A DNA stretch of 11,072 nucleotides from CAIVAT01 sp037128705 (GTDB lineage: Bacteria; Bacteroidota; Bacteroidia; Bacteroidales; FEN-979): the NCBI GenBank assembly GCA_037128705.1, contig JBAXVX010000057.1:1-11072 (forward strand). Direction: 5' to 3'. The notes below the pieces were generated by a model. The model made no database searches. It saw only the letters and a program-made list of their open reading frames with translations, and was not told the DNA's origin. The translations under genes were made by a program, and so were the position numbers. Position 1 is the stretch's first letter. Every line of letters starts with the position of its first letter. Shown piece after piece: positions 1 through 6,627 of this stretch.

Positions 1-5
1 AATCA

Positions 6-50
6 GGTGGCGCCGAATGCGCCGAAATGGTGGCGCCGAATCACCGAAAT
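6..50. repeat. Two-copy 23-bp direct repeat, possible insertion-sequence end
   Basis: GGTGGCGCCGAAT occurs at 6-18 and 29-41. Each copy is followed by a shorter related stretch, GCGCCGAAAT at 19-28 and CACCGAAAT at 42-50, so the unit is about 23 bp. AATCAG is found just outside on both sides (1-6 and 51-56). Multiple short sub-terminal repeats of this style are known at the ends of IS21-family elements, so this may be the inner edge of such an element lying to the left. That assignment is inference: no transposase is in the window and I recognise the family only by style. Confidence 0.4.
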
Positions 51-130
51 AATCAGATAAGGTTTCTTGATACATATCCGTTTGATTTTATGTGTTTTTT
101 TTAAAGGTGGTATTAAATCCAAATCTTCCT

Positions 131-162
131 CAAAATTACCTGCGAAATTTTACGCATAACAA
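131..162 (-). promoter_or_regulatory. Possible Bacteroidota promoter facing left, out of the window
   Basis: Read on the minus strand, TAATTTTG (138 to 131) is a perfect match to the Bacteroidota -7 element TAnnTTTG. A TTG lies about 21 nt upstream, near the -33 position. The same octamer appears twice more at the divergent promoter of the structural genes, which strengthens the reading. It would drive transcription leftward past base 1, away from the terminase operon. No gene is visible downstream inside the window. Confidence 0.35.
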
Positions 163-182
163 GGCCAAGCCCTCCGGGTGTC

Positions 183-226
183 GTCATTTTTTTGAATCAT
201 CTATTTTTTTGGGGTAAAAAAATGAC
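183..226 (-). terminator. Inverted repeat downstream of the terminase operon, weak terminator candidate
   Basis: GTCATTTTTTT at 183-193 is a perfect 11-bp inverted complement of AAAAAAATGAC at 216-226, with a 22-nt loop. It begins 82 bp beyond the large terminase stop codon, where a terminator of the minus-strand operon would be expected. The stem is almost all A-T and no T-tract follows it, so it is not a canonical intrinsic terminator. A second T7 run (204-210) sits in the loop. Confidence 0.3.
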
Positions 227-308
227 CGGCAGCCTTGCAATGCTAAAATTTCTACGGTATTGGGCGTCTAAGATTTGAATTTTCGGGGGTTTCTATTTTC
301 AAAACAGC

Positions 309-1508
309 CTAATATTTGTGTATGGCCGTCTTGATGATCCTTTGTCCCAAGAATAACCTGCTCAGGCAGGCATACCGGACCGCATCAATCGCATGGTTAA
401 ACCTATCGACCGGGATGTTCATCGGCTTTCCCGAAGCATCCTCCTTCCATTTGTAGTTTTTCAGCTCCCGGATCAGGTTTACAGATTGTTTGGTCACATT
501 GATCGGGTACCTCTTCAATATGTCAATCCCAGTCAGGATGGAATCCGGACCCTTGAAGGTAGGCATGATCTTGAAGCCTTCCTGGTGGATCTCATAAATG
601 CACTTGGGCTGGTTATCCGCGATAATCTCATCAGCCTGGGTGATCTCCAGCTTTCTCATCCAGTTGCAGATATCAGGATTGGTCAATCCCCGGGAGTAAA
701 TCAGTTCATCCACCCAAAGCTCGCCGCCATCCATCCCGACTTTGACCAGGGCTGTAGGATCATTGCTGAATCCAAAATCCATCCCGTAGCTGATCCACTT
801 GCACTCCCCGGGCCATTCATCTACAATCCGCCAGTTGGTAAAGATTAATCCGGTGATCTGCCCCACCTTACCCAGGCCATAGATCCGCCAGTAATTCTCA
901 TCAACTGTCTTGAGATTCTCAATTTCTGCAACCATCTCCGGAGGAAGAAACTGGATGTTATCCAGGTAGGTGGAATGGATGAAGGTACAATCTTTCCGGG
1001 GCAGGACCTGGTCATAGATCCAGTGTTCATCCATCGATGGATTGAAATCCAGGAAGATCTGCTTCTCGGTCCGTAGCGATAGCTGCACCCAGTCTTCCAG
1101 GGATAGTTCATTGGCCTCGTTGATAAAAAGGTAAGCCCGCTTCGCCCCTCTTTTCTTTTGCGGCTGATCCAGGCTCATGAACTCAAACAGGTTTCCGTTC
1201 AGCAGGTAGGTATTCTCAGTCCGGTTGTGGTTCCGCTCATCGTAAAGGTCAGCCGATTTGAGGATCTCGAAGAAATCCCGCATCGCCGAGGCTTTCAGTG
1301 CCGGCATCGATCGCCTCACGATAGAGAAAACCATGTCGGTATCTTCAAAAGCCTTAACCAGGATCAGTACCTGGAGGATCGAAAAGGTCTTCCCCGACCG
1401 GGTCCCGCCCTGGTTCACGACGATCTTGGTCGCTGCTTTATAATTTTTCCGGAATACGTTCGATACCCTGATGCGCTTCTCCAATAGGTAGGGTTTTATT
1501 GGGTTCAT
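309..1508 (-). CDS. terL: Phage terminase large subunit (Terminase_3 type)
   Basis: This is the ATP-driven DNA-packaging motor and headful or site-specific nuclease. The 399-residue product has the full family layout. The ATPase domain shows Walker A GGTRSGKT (34-41), a Walker B-like YLFINEAN (126-133, catalytic Glu131) and the coupling segment FNPSMDEHW (155-163). The RNase H-fold nuclease shows GMDFGFSNDPTAL (Asp244), VDELIY (Glu268), EIIADN (Asp297) and the terminal FNHAIDAVRYA (Asp375). The start is the ATG at 1508, about 33 residues before Walker A as usual for the family; a TTG 30 nt further upstream is less likely. The gene overlaps the end of the small terminase gene by 71 nt, which suggests translational coupling. 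It is the last gene of a minus-strand operon that points away from the head genes, whereas terminase genes normally run in the same direction. Confidence 0.97.
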   Translation of the reverse strand: MNPIKPYLLEKRIRVSNVFRKNYKAATKIVVNQGGTRSGKTFSILQVLILVKAFEDTDMVFSIVRRSMPALKASAMRDFFEILKSADLYDERNHNRTENTYLLNGNLFEFMSLDQPQKKRGAKRAYLFINEANELSLEDWVQLSLRTEKQIFLDFNPSMDEHWIYDQVLPRKDCTFIHSTYLDNIQFLPPEMVAEIENLKTVDENYWRIYGLGKVGQITGLIFTNWRIVDEWPGECKWISYGMDFGFSNDPTALVKVGMDGGELWVDELIYSRGLTNPDICNWMRKLEITQADEIIADNQPKCIYEIHQEGFKIMPTFKGPDSILTGIDILKRYPINVTKQSVNLIRELKNYKWKEDASGKPMNIPVDRFNHAIDAVRYACLSRLFLGQRIIKTAIHKY

Positions 1509-1809
1509 CCGCGATGAGGGCGGATTGAACCACTTCAAAGGTTATTTTGGTGAGCCTGTCTTCAACCGGGGCAATATCGACATTCATCCGCTGGAGCTTC
1601 GGCCGGATGTATTCCTGCAGGTTCAGCCAGAGTTCAACCCGCTCCTTCGGCTTCATGGTGGCAATATCCTCCTCCAAGGTCTCCTCCAGCTCCTCAACGA
1701 TCCATTCAAGCCGCTGCTTTTTCTCAGTCGTGAGCTTATTGGGTATTCCTTTTGGTCTCCCCATGTTCCCTGGCTTGAACCGATGATCGTTTACAGGTGT
1801 TTCTTCCAT
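1438..1809 (-). CDS. terS: Putative phage terminase small subunit
   Basis: The 123-residue product lies immediately upstream of the large terminase, overlapping it by 71 nt, as expected for the DNA-recognition partner. Near the N-terminus it has FKPGNMGRPKGIPNK (11-25), a basic AT-hook-like GRPKG segment common in small phage DNA-binding proteins of Bacteroidota. This is followed by an acidic helical stretch (34-50) and KPKERVELWLNLQEYIRPKLQ (53-73), a pattern I associate with small terminases that describe themselves as KPKER...LL..Y..PKL. I chose ATG 1809. A TTG at 1842 would add eleven residues with no family likeness. The role is inferred from position and these motifs; direct evidence of oligomerisation or of a cos/pac contact is not visible. 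Confidence 0.75.
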   Translation of the reverse strand: MEETPVNDHRFKPGNMGRPKGIPNKLTTEKKQRLEWIVEELEETLEEDIATMKPKERVELWLNLQEYIRPKLQRMNVDIAPVEDRLTKITFEVVQSALIADEPNKTLPIGEAHQGIERIPEKL

Positions 1810-1844
1810 AATTTCCCGTTTTTTCCCGTTATAGTACGACAATA

Positions 1845-2117
1845 TTACATCCGTTTAAACCGCGTGCGGTAAACCAGTTTTTCGATCGCACTTACTGAGA
1901 TGCCATAAGTGTCGCTCAATTCACTTTTGATTTCGGCATATGATTTTCCATCTTTTTTGTTACGGATTTCATCTTTTGCTTTGTCAAAATACCGTTCCCT
2001 CACCAGCCATTTCGTTGCCACGGATGCTGGAAGCAATCCTTTTTTTACGATGTAGGCCACATCTATTCCGTAGTGCTCTTTGAGGTCCGCGATTACCTTT
2101 TCAGTTTCCGGGTTCAT
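1845..2117 (-). CDS. Small helix-turn-helix protein, first gene of the packaging operon
   Basis: This 90-residue basic protein is predicted to be mostly helical. Its C-terminal third, SYAEIKSELSDTYGISVSAIEKLVY (59-83), reads as a helix-turn-helix: a helix, a YGIS turn, then a recognition-type helix, followed by a basic tail. It is the first gene after the divergent promoter, 35 nt ahead of the small terminase start. Two roles fit: a regulator acting on the adjacent symmetric promoter, or an additional DNA-recognition component of the packaging machine. I cannot assign it to a named family. The ATG at 2117 lies 13 nt downstream of a perfect TAATTTTG element, which supports the start. Confidence 0.6.
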   Translation of the reverse strand: MNPETEKVIADLKEHYGIDVAYIVKKGLLPASVATKWLVRERYFDKAKDEIRNKKDGKSYAEIKSELSDTYGISVSAIEKLVYRTRFKRM

Positions 2118-2130
2118 AAATCATTTCTTA

Positions 2131-2161
2131 CAAAATTACGCAATAATCACCCTATTTTCAA
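2131..2161 (-). promoter_or_regulatory. Promoter of the packaging operon (Bacteroidota type)
   Basis: Minus-strand TAATTTTG (2138 to 2131) matches the Bacteroidota -7 consensus TAnnTTTG. A TTG (2161 to 2159) is placed 20 nt upstream as a -33 element. The octamer ends 13 nt before the ATG of the HTH gene, so the leader would be very short. The surrounding bases, CGTAATTTTGTAAG, nearly repeat those of the opposing plus-strand promoter. Confidence 0.6.
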
Positions 2162-2215
2162 TCAATTAGGCGAGATATTGCCACTTCGTACGAGCTTTTA
2201 GGCAACTGGTCGTCG

Positions 2216-2223
2216 TAATTTTG
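2216..2223 (+). promoter_or_regulatory. Promoter of the structural operon (Bacteroidota type)
   Basis: TAATTTTG at 2216-2223 matches TAnnTTTG and lies 21 nt before the ATG of the protease-scaffold gene. No clear -33 TTTG is present; the nearest candidate is a TTTTA run at 2196-2200. The flanking CGTAATTTTGTTAAG mirrors the minus-strand promoter. A transcript from here would have a leader of only some 10-20 nt. Confidence 0.55.
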
Positions 2224-2244
2224 TTAAGGTCAATTTTTTACAGT

Positions 2245-3303
2245 ATGAAATCATTTTCCACTCCCCCCGTTGCCTTCTCTGTTGCCTTTATCAATGAGGG
2301 TTCCGGAGTACTTCAAAAGGTCGTCGTTGCCCAGGCTGGCAAGGTAAAATCCTACTTCGAGGAGATTGACGCTGAAACGCTATCTCAGATCGTAACGCTC
2401 GGGAATGCGAAGGAGAATGGAGTCAAGGCCCGCTTCGGCCACCCGAACATGTGCAGCTCTGCCTTTGGCACCTATATCGGGAGATTTAAAAATTTTCAGC
2501 TTGATGGGGAAAAGGTTACCGGCGACCTGCACCTCGACACAGTTTGCAAAAATGCTCCCGGGGGCAATTTGTACGATTACATTCTCACCATGGCAAAGAA
2601 GAATCCCGACATGTTCGGAGCATCCATGGCCTTCATCCCGGCCGAACCTGCCCTGGGCGCCGGTGAATTTCCCCTGGTCCGCATTGAGGAACTTTTAGCC
2701 ACCGACCTGGTCGACGATCCGGCCGCCACCAACTCCTTGTTCGCAGTCGATTCATTCTCTTACCAGGCTACCCAATTTTTGGATGAAAATCCGGCCATCG
2801 CGGCCTTCATTGCACGCCGGCCCGAAACAATCATTGAATTCCTGTTAAAGTACTTTTCTAAAACCGATCTTATGAAACCAGAAATTTTTCAGAAGTTTAA
2901 AAACCTCTTCGCCACGGCCCCGGCAGCTGCTGCCGATGAAACCGCCGAAAAGAATTTCAACCAGGCCATTGAATTGCTTGAAGCCGAATACAGCGGGCAA
3001 ATGACTGTTCTTGAGGAAAATCATCGCAAACAAATCACCGATCTGGAGACTGCACAAACCACGGCATTCGACGCCCTCCAGGCACAACTGGCCACCGCTG
3101 AATCTGAAGCCAAGGCATTTCAGACTCAGATTTCCGATTTAACCTCCCAGGTAGCCTCATTAAAAGATCAGCTCAACGCCAACCCAACCAAAGTAACCTC
3201 CGGCGATCCGCAAGTCACCGTCGGCCATCCCGAAGTAAAATTTGGAAAAGAACTCCTCAACGAAATGCCCGCTTACCTAAAAGACAAACTCAAAAAACCC
3301 TGA
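2245..3303 (+). CDS. Capsid maturation protease fused to scaffold domain
   Basis: The product is 352 residues from ATG 2245; an in-frame TTG at 2221 is unlikely because it overlaps the -7 promoter element. Residues about 20-170 match the phage prohead protease type: KARFGHPN (61-68) supplies the presumed catalytic His66 and PDMFGASMAF (121-130) the presumed nucleophile Ser127. The family's conserved DLVDDPAATNSLF follows at 154-166. After a short linker, residues about 235-312 are an Ala/Glu/Gln-rich coiled coil as in scaffolding proteins, and the tail (331-352) is basic and helical. The expected role is to organise capsid assembly, then cleave scaffold and capsid. It is first in the structural operon, directly ahead of the major capsid gene. 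An in-frame ATG at 2872 (Met210) falls at the scaffold boundary and could yield a separate scaffold, as with lambda C and Nu3. Confidence 0.85.
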   Translation: MKSFSTPPVAFSVAFINEGSGVLQKVVVAQAGKVKSYFEEIDAETLSQIVTLGNAKENGVKARFGHPNMCSSAFGTYIGRFKNFQLDGEKVTGDLHLDTVCKNAPGGNLYDYILTMAKKNPDMFGASMAFIPAEPALGAGEFPLVRIEELLATDLVDDPAATNSLFAVDSFSYQATQFLDENPAIAAFIARRPETIIEFLLKYFSKTDLMKPEIFQKFKNLFATAPAAAADETAEKNFNQAIELLEAEYSGQMTVLEENHRKQITDLETAQTTAFDALQAQLATAESEAKAFQTQISDLTSQVASLKDQLNANPTKVTSGDPQVTVGHPEVKFGKELLNEMPAYLKDKLKKP

Positions 3304-3401
3304 TCATTGGTCATTGGTCAATGGTCATTGGTAATTCGTCACTCGTCACTTGTCACTTGTCATTCGTAAATCGTACATCGTAAATCTAAAATCCCAAAGT
3401 C
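3304..3401 (+). repeat. Heptad array: fourteen 7-mers filling the gap before the capsid gene
   Basis: The 98 bases between the protease-scaffold stop and the capsid ATG divide exactly into fourteen 7-mers. The first four are TCATTGG or one-base variants, then come TAATTCG, TCACTCG, TCACTTG (twice) and TCATTCG, then TAAATCG-type units, ending with three degraded units. The 7-bp phase is kept across these family changes. No Shine-Dalgarno sequence is present. Confidence 0.9.
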
Positions 3402-4757
3402 ATGTCAAACATCTTCTCCCACGGCATCTCGCCCGCCTTCACCAAGCAGTCCATCCACGACTATTTCATCTCCCCGTTCTTCATGGGAGAAGACATCCGT
3501 GGAGCCGTCACCGTCCGCTCCGACATCAAGGGCACCGAACTCTTGAACAAGATCTCGCGGCCATCCTTCATCACCAAGCCAAAGACATCTGCCGGTTTCA
3601 CCCCAACCGGTTCTTTTGCGCTCTCCACCCAGTCTATCACCGTGGCGCCCATGGCCCTGGAATTCGAACAGAATGCCCGTGCCTTCTGGGGCTCCATCGT
3701 GGAGCAGCTGCTCGCCAGCGGTTACCGCGAAGACGACATCGAACAAATGAAACAGCCCGATGTATGGAACAAGATCATGCTTCCCATCATCGCCCAGGCC
3801 GGCCAGCAGGACCTCATCCGCCAGATGTTCTTTGGCAATCCGCTGCAGGAGGTTTTATCCTCCGGCATCCCAACAGGGGTCATTGATACCAATTTTTCAG
3901 GCTATACGGGTTTTTTAACGCGCTTTATTGCCGATGTTTTATCCACCGCCATCCCGGCCGCCCAGCATGTGGTTGTTGCCTCGGCCACGGCAGCCGTTAA
4001 AGCGGAGAAGATCCTCACCTATACAGCCGGTACGGATACCTTCCTGGTGTTGACCATCAACGGGGTGGCCTATTCTCAGGCTTATGCCAGCTCTGCAACC
4101 GTCACCTGCAACAACTGGCTCACGGCCCACAAAGCCGCCGTCGAAGCCCGTGGAGGTGCGTTGAGCGGGGTCATTGTAACCAACCCATCAGCAGGCGCCA
4201 TCAAGGTGGTCAGCAAGTTCAAGGGGCAGGACTTCACCTTCACCGGATCGGTTACCGGCAATGGTAGCGTTGCCGCTTCCGGCGTGGTAGCTGCTACCAA
4301 GCAGGGTAAACTCGCCGCCAATGAAGCCGACACAACCTTCGAGGCCATGATCGATGCCGCCCGTCCCGAGATGTTCGAGTTCCCGCTGGTGTTCATGTGC
4401 ACCCGCTCGATGTGGCGCAACCTGGTCCATACGGTAAAGGCCAAGACTACCGGCGACCTGCCGCTCACCATGATGCTGGGTGGACTCCCGGTTCCCTCCT
4501 ACGAAGGTTATCCAGTCCTTGTCCGCCCCGACTGGGATACCTGGATCGCAAGCTATCAAAACGGCGTCCAGCCTCACCGTGCCATGTTCACCACACAACA
4601 GAACCTGATTTTTGGGACCGATGGACTGATGGATACCAACGACATCGAATCCTGGTACAACACCGACCTCCAAATGCGCAGATATAGGGTGCAATACAAA
4701 GCTGCCACCGCCTACCTGCATTCCGAACTCCTTGTCCTGGCTGGATTTGGCGACTAA
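3402..4757 (+). CDS. Major capsid protein (HK97-like) with an inserted domain
   Basis: The 451-residue product is placed by context, between the protease-scaffold and portal genes, and by its pattern. The N-terminal region carries FTPTGSFALSTQSITVAPMALEFEQ (66-90). The C-terminal part holds the P-domain-like RPEMFEFPLVFMCTRSMWRNL (321-341), the GLPVPSYEGYPVLVRPDW segment (361-378) and the closing YRVQYKAATAYLHSELLVLAG. Between them, residues about 200-303 are Thr/Ala/Val/Gly-rich with a beta pattern (LTYTAGTDTFLVLTINGVAY at 205-224, then VVSKFKGQDFTFTGSV at 269-284). This looks like an inserted all-beta domain that may be exposed on the capsid surface. The protein should form the icosahedral shell. 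The fold assignment is inferred from family-like patterns and gene order; the start ATG abuts the heptad array. Confidence 0.88.
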   Translation: MSNIFSHGISPAFTKQSIHDYFISPFFMGEDIRGAVTVRSDIKGTELLNKISRPSFITKPKTSAGFTPTGSFALSTQSITVAPMALEFEQNARAFWGSIVEQLLASGYREDDIEQMKQPDVWNKIMLPIIAQAGQQDLIRQMFFGNPLQEVLSSGIPTGVIDTNFSGYTGFLTRFIADVLSTAIPAAQHVVVASATAAVKAEKILTYTAGTDTFLVLTINGVAYSQAYASSATVTCNNWLTAHKAAVEARGGALSGVIVTNPSAGAIKVVSKFKGQDFTFTGSVTGNGSVAASGVVAATKQGKLAANEADTTFEAMIDAARPEMFEFPLVFMCTRSMWRNLVHTVKAKTTGDLPLTMMLGGLPVPSYEGYPVLVRPDWDTWIASYQNGVQPHRAMFTTQQNLIFGTDGLMDTNDIESWYNTDLQMRRYRVQYKAATAYLHSELLVLAGFGD

Positions 4758-4760
4758 GTT

Positions 4761-4823
4761 TTTGTCCCGCGTCCCGTGTCCCGCGTCCCGACCAAATCGT
4801 AAATCGTAGATCGTAAATTGTAA
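4761..4823 (+). repeat. Heptad array before the portal gene
   Basis: Nine 7-mers run directly up to the portal ATG. The first four are TTTGTCC and CGYGTCC-type units, the fifth is degraded, and the last four are ATCGTAA or one-base variants. Only three bases separate the capsid stop codon from the array. The switch between two unrelated 7-mer families keeps phase. Confidence 0.85.
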
Positions 4824-6095
4824 ATGGCTTCAAAGAAGATCCAATCAGCTCCGCCTCCCCGCTTTTACGAGTTCTCCTACTCCCCTGTCCTCGACCTGGT
4901 GGATACTGATGTAATATTGGATCCTTCGAACATCAAGGTGTTTGTCCCCTTTGGAATCGACAACGCCCTGCCCCGCCAACTGATCAAGCTCGCCCGTGAA
5001 GTTCCGGTTCACCGGGCCATCCTCAACTCCAAAACCAACTACATCCTGGGGCAGGGTGTTCAGTCCTCCGATCCGGTTACCGCCGCATTTCTGCAGCTCC
5101 CGAATAACCATAAGGAACTCTTTTCGGTGACACTCAAAAAACTCTGCTTCGACTACCTCACCTTCGGAAATTGTTACTACGAGCTGGTCACCAATAAGAA
5201 ACGATCCTTTGTATTTGTCTACCACCAGGATGCCTCCCGGGTGCGTTTGCATACCGATGGCAAACAGGCGCTCATCCATCCTAACTGGGATCTGTTCAGG
5301 GGCAACGGTGATAAGCATTTAAAATCCATCAGCTTGTTTCCTGAATTCTCTCCAGGCGACGATGGACTGCTTCATTCCCTCGTCCACATCAAAGACTACG
5401 AGCCGGAGTTTACCTTCTATGGGATACCCTCCTACTTTGCCGGCATCCGTAATGTCATCATCTCCGGGCTGACAAACATCTGGAACCAGACCCGCCTGGA
5501 ATCCTCCTTCGCATCTCCCGGTATGCTGGTCATTCCGGGGGTGAACTCCGAGGCTGATGCCACGGCGCTAAACACAACAATGGCAGGGTACTTCGGGGCA
5601 TTGGGCACAAATTCTGGTAAAATTGTTATACAATTCATGTCAGACCCGGCCCCGGGCGCAGCAGTGGGCGAAGTGAAATTCGTCCCTTTCAGCCGCGACA
5701 ATGAGGCTCATTGGCTCGATCTGCATACCCAGAGCGAACTGGCGCTGATCACCATCCACAACTGGTTCCCCTCCCTAACGCCCTATTCCGACATGAAATC
5801 CTCGTTCGAATCCGGGCGTATCCTCAACGAATACGAAGTAGCCATGGCCACCGTCATCAAACCCATCCAGGAAGTATTTCTTCAATCCCTCTCCACCTCC
5901 CTGGCCGAATGTGGCCTGCACATCAAAGACTTCGAATTCATCAACAACCCGCCCATCTCCCGAATCAACCCCATGAAATTCGTCTGGGAAGTCCGCCGCG
6001 ACTCAGGCCTCGAATTCGACAAAAACGACCCCGCCCAAAACGTCCTGGTCCTTCAACTCCAAAACACCTTCTCATCAATAAATCAAAATTCGTAA
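4824..6095 (+). CDS. Phage portal protein
   Basis: This 423-residue protein would form the dodecameric ring at the capsid vertex through which DNA enters and leaves. Supporting segments are KLAREVPVHRAILNSKTNYI (55-74), LCFDYLTFGNCYYELV (107-122) with the aromatic-rich GNCYYEL typical of portals, and FTFYGIPSYFAGIRNVI (196-212), which carries the YGIPSY hallmark that precedes the long portal helix. NYGQ-like C-terminal features are not obvious. Portal normally lies upstream of protease and capsid genes but here follows the capsid gene. The ATG at 4824 touches the upstream heptad array. The TAA stop (6093-6095) lies inside the first unit of the next array, so the last few residues may be array-derived. 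Confidence 0.85.
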   Translation: MASKKIQSAPPPRFYEFSYSPVLDLVDTDVILDPSNIKVFVPFGIDNALPRQLIKLAREVPVHRAILNSKTNYILGQGVQSSDPVTAAFLQLPNNHKELFSVTLKKLCFDYLTFGNCYYELVTNKKRSFVFVYHQDASRVRLHTDGKQALIHPNWDLFRGNGDKHLKSISLFPEFSPGDDGLLHSLVHIKDYEPEFTFYGIPSYFAGIRNVIISGLTNIWNQTRLESSFASPGMLVIPGVNSEADATALNTTMAGYFGALGTNSGKIVIQFMSDPAPGAAVGEVKFVPFSRDNEAHWLDLHTQSELALITIHNWFPSLTPYSDMKSSFESGRILNEYEVAMATVIKPIQEVFLQSLSTSLAECGLHIKDFEFINNPPISRINPMKFVWEVRRDSGLEFDKNDPAQNVLVLQLQNTFSSINQNS

Positions 6096-6122
6096 TTCGT
6101 CATTCGTCACTCGTCATTCGTA
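6088..6122 (+). repeat. Heptad array overlapping the portal stop codon
   Basis: Five 7-mers: ATTCGTA, ATTCGTC (twice), ACTCGTC, ATTCGTA. A degraded remainder of ten bases leads to the connector ATG at 6133. The portal TAA stop is formed within this array at 6093-6095. Confidence 0.88.
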
Positions 6123-6132
6123 ATTCTGTCTT

Positions 6133-6612
6133 ATGTCCGCCCTCATGTCCCCCCTCGAAATCATCACCATCGCATACATCACCGAACTCGACCCGGCCAT
6201 GATCAAGGATTCCTTTATTCTCACGGCTCAGGTTCAATACATCAAACCGGTGCTTACCGCTCCGCTATATGATGATGTATTGCTCGATCCGGCTGGCGAT
6301 TTGTACGCCATTCTGGTCGATGATTACATCAAACCATGCCTGGCATACTACGTCAAGGGAAACATGCTCAACCAGCAATTGCTTGAAACCTCTCAATACA
6401 CCACCGGCTCTGATCCGGCTTTGGCCCAATCCCTGATGGACGTTTCAACGGCCGTGATGATCTCTCCCGAACACCGCCGCGACATCGTCAAGGAGGTATT
6501 CGCCATGGCCAAATACAAACTGGATTTGCTCGTGGCTTACCTGATCGAGCAGGAATTTCCATTGTACACACTCCCGACAGCCCGTAGGGTTTCAGGGTTT
6601 ATAATCACTTAA
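6133..6612 (+). CDS. Putative head-tail connector (head completion) protein
   Basis: The product is 159 residues and mostly helical. It has the layout of small connector proteins that sit next to portal genes: IKDSFILTAQVQYIKPVL (24-41), then the APLYDDVL segment (43-50), then LVDDYIKPCLAYYV (61-74), resembling the repeated pattern of a short loop, L-Y-D, then Y-V/I-K-P-x-L-A-Y seen in Bacteroidota phage proteins following the portal. Its expected place is below the portal ring, sealing the filled head and joining the tail. The assignment depends mainly on position directly after the portal and on this weak pattern. An alternative start is the ATG at 6145. The 15-nt gap to the next gene has no heptad array. 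Confidence 0.5.
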   Translation: MSALMSPLEIITIAYITELDPAMIKDSFILTAQVQYIKPVLTAPLYDDVLLDPAGDLYAILVDDYIKPCLAYYVKGNMLNQQLLETSQYTTGSDPALAQSLMDVSTAVMISPEHRRDIVKEVFAMAKYKLDLLVAYLIEQEFPLYTLPTARRVSGFIIT

Positions 6613-6627
6613 TAATGAACACTTATT

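Larger units (their letters stand above)
1..308. other. Left flank without a gene
   Basis: No convincing reading frame is present between the window edge and the large terminase stop codon at 309. The stretch is AT-rich with several homopolymer T and A runs. It contains only the 23-bp direct repeat, the leftward promoter-like element and the 11-bp inverted repeat listed separately. No tRNA-like fold or att-like core was recognised. Confidence 0.5.

Noticed and set aside
393..848. Plus-strand open frame opposite the large terminase
   Set aside because: It lies wholly antisense to a gene with complete terminase motifs and shows no family-like pattern of its own.
3350..3886. 178-residue open frame beginning in the heptad array and overlapping the capsid gene
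   Set aside because: It is out of frame with the capsid gene, His/Arg/Pro-rich in the way of shadow frames, and its N-terminus is array translation.
5711..6202. 163-residue open frame across the portal end and the array
   Set aside because: It contains the array-derived KFVIRHSSLVIRNS type peptide and overlaps two better-supported genes in another frame.
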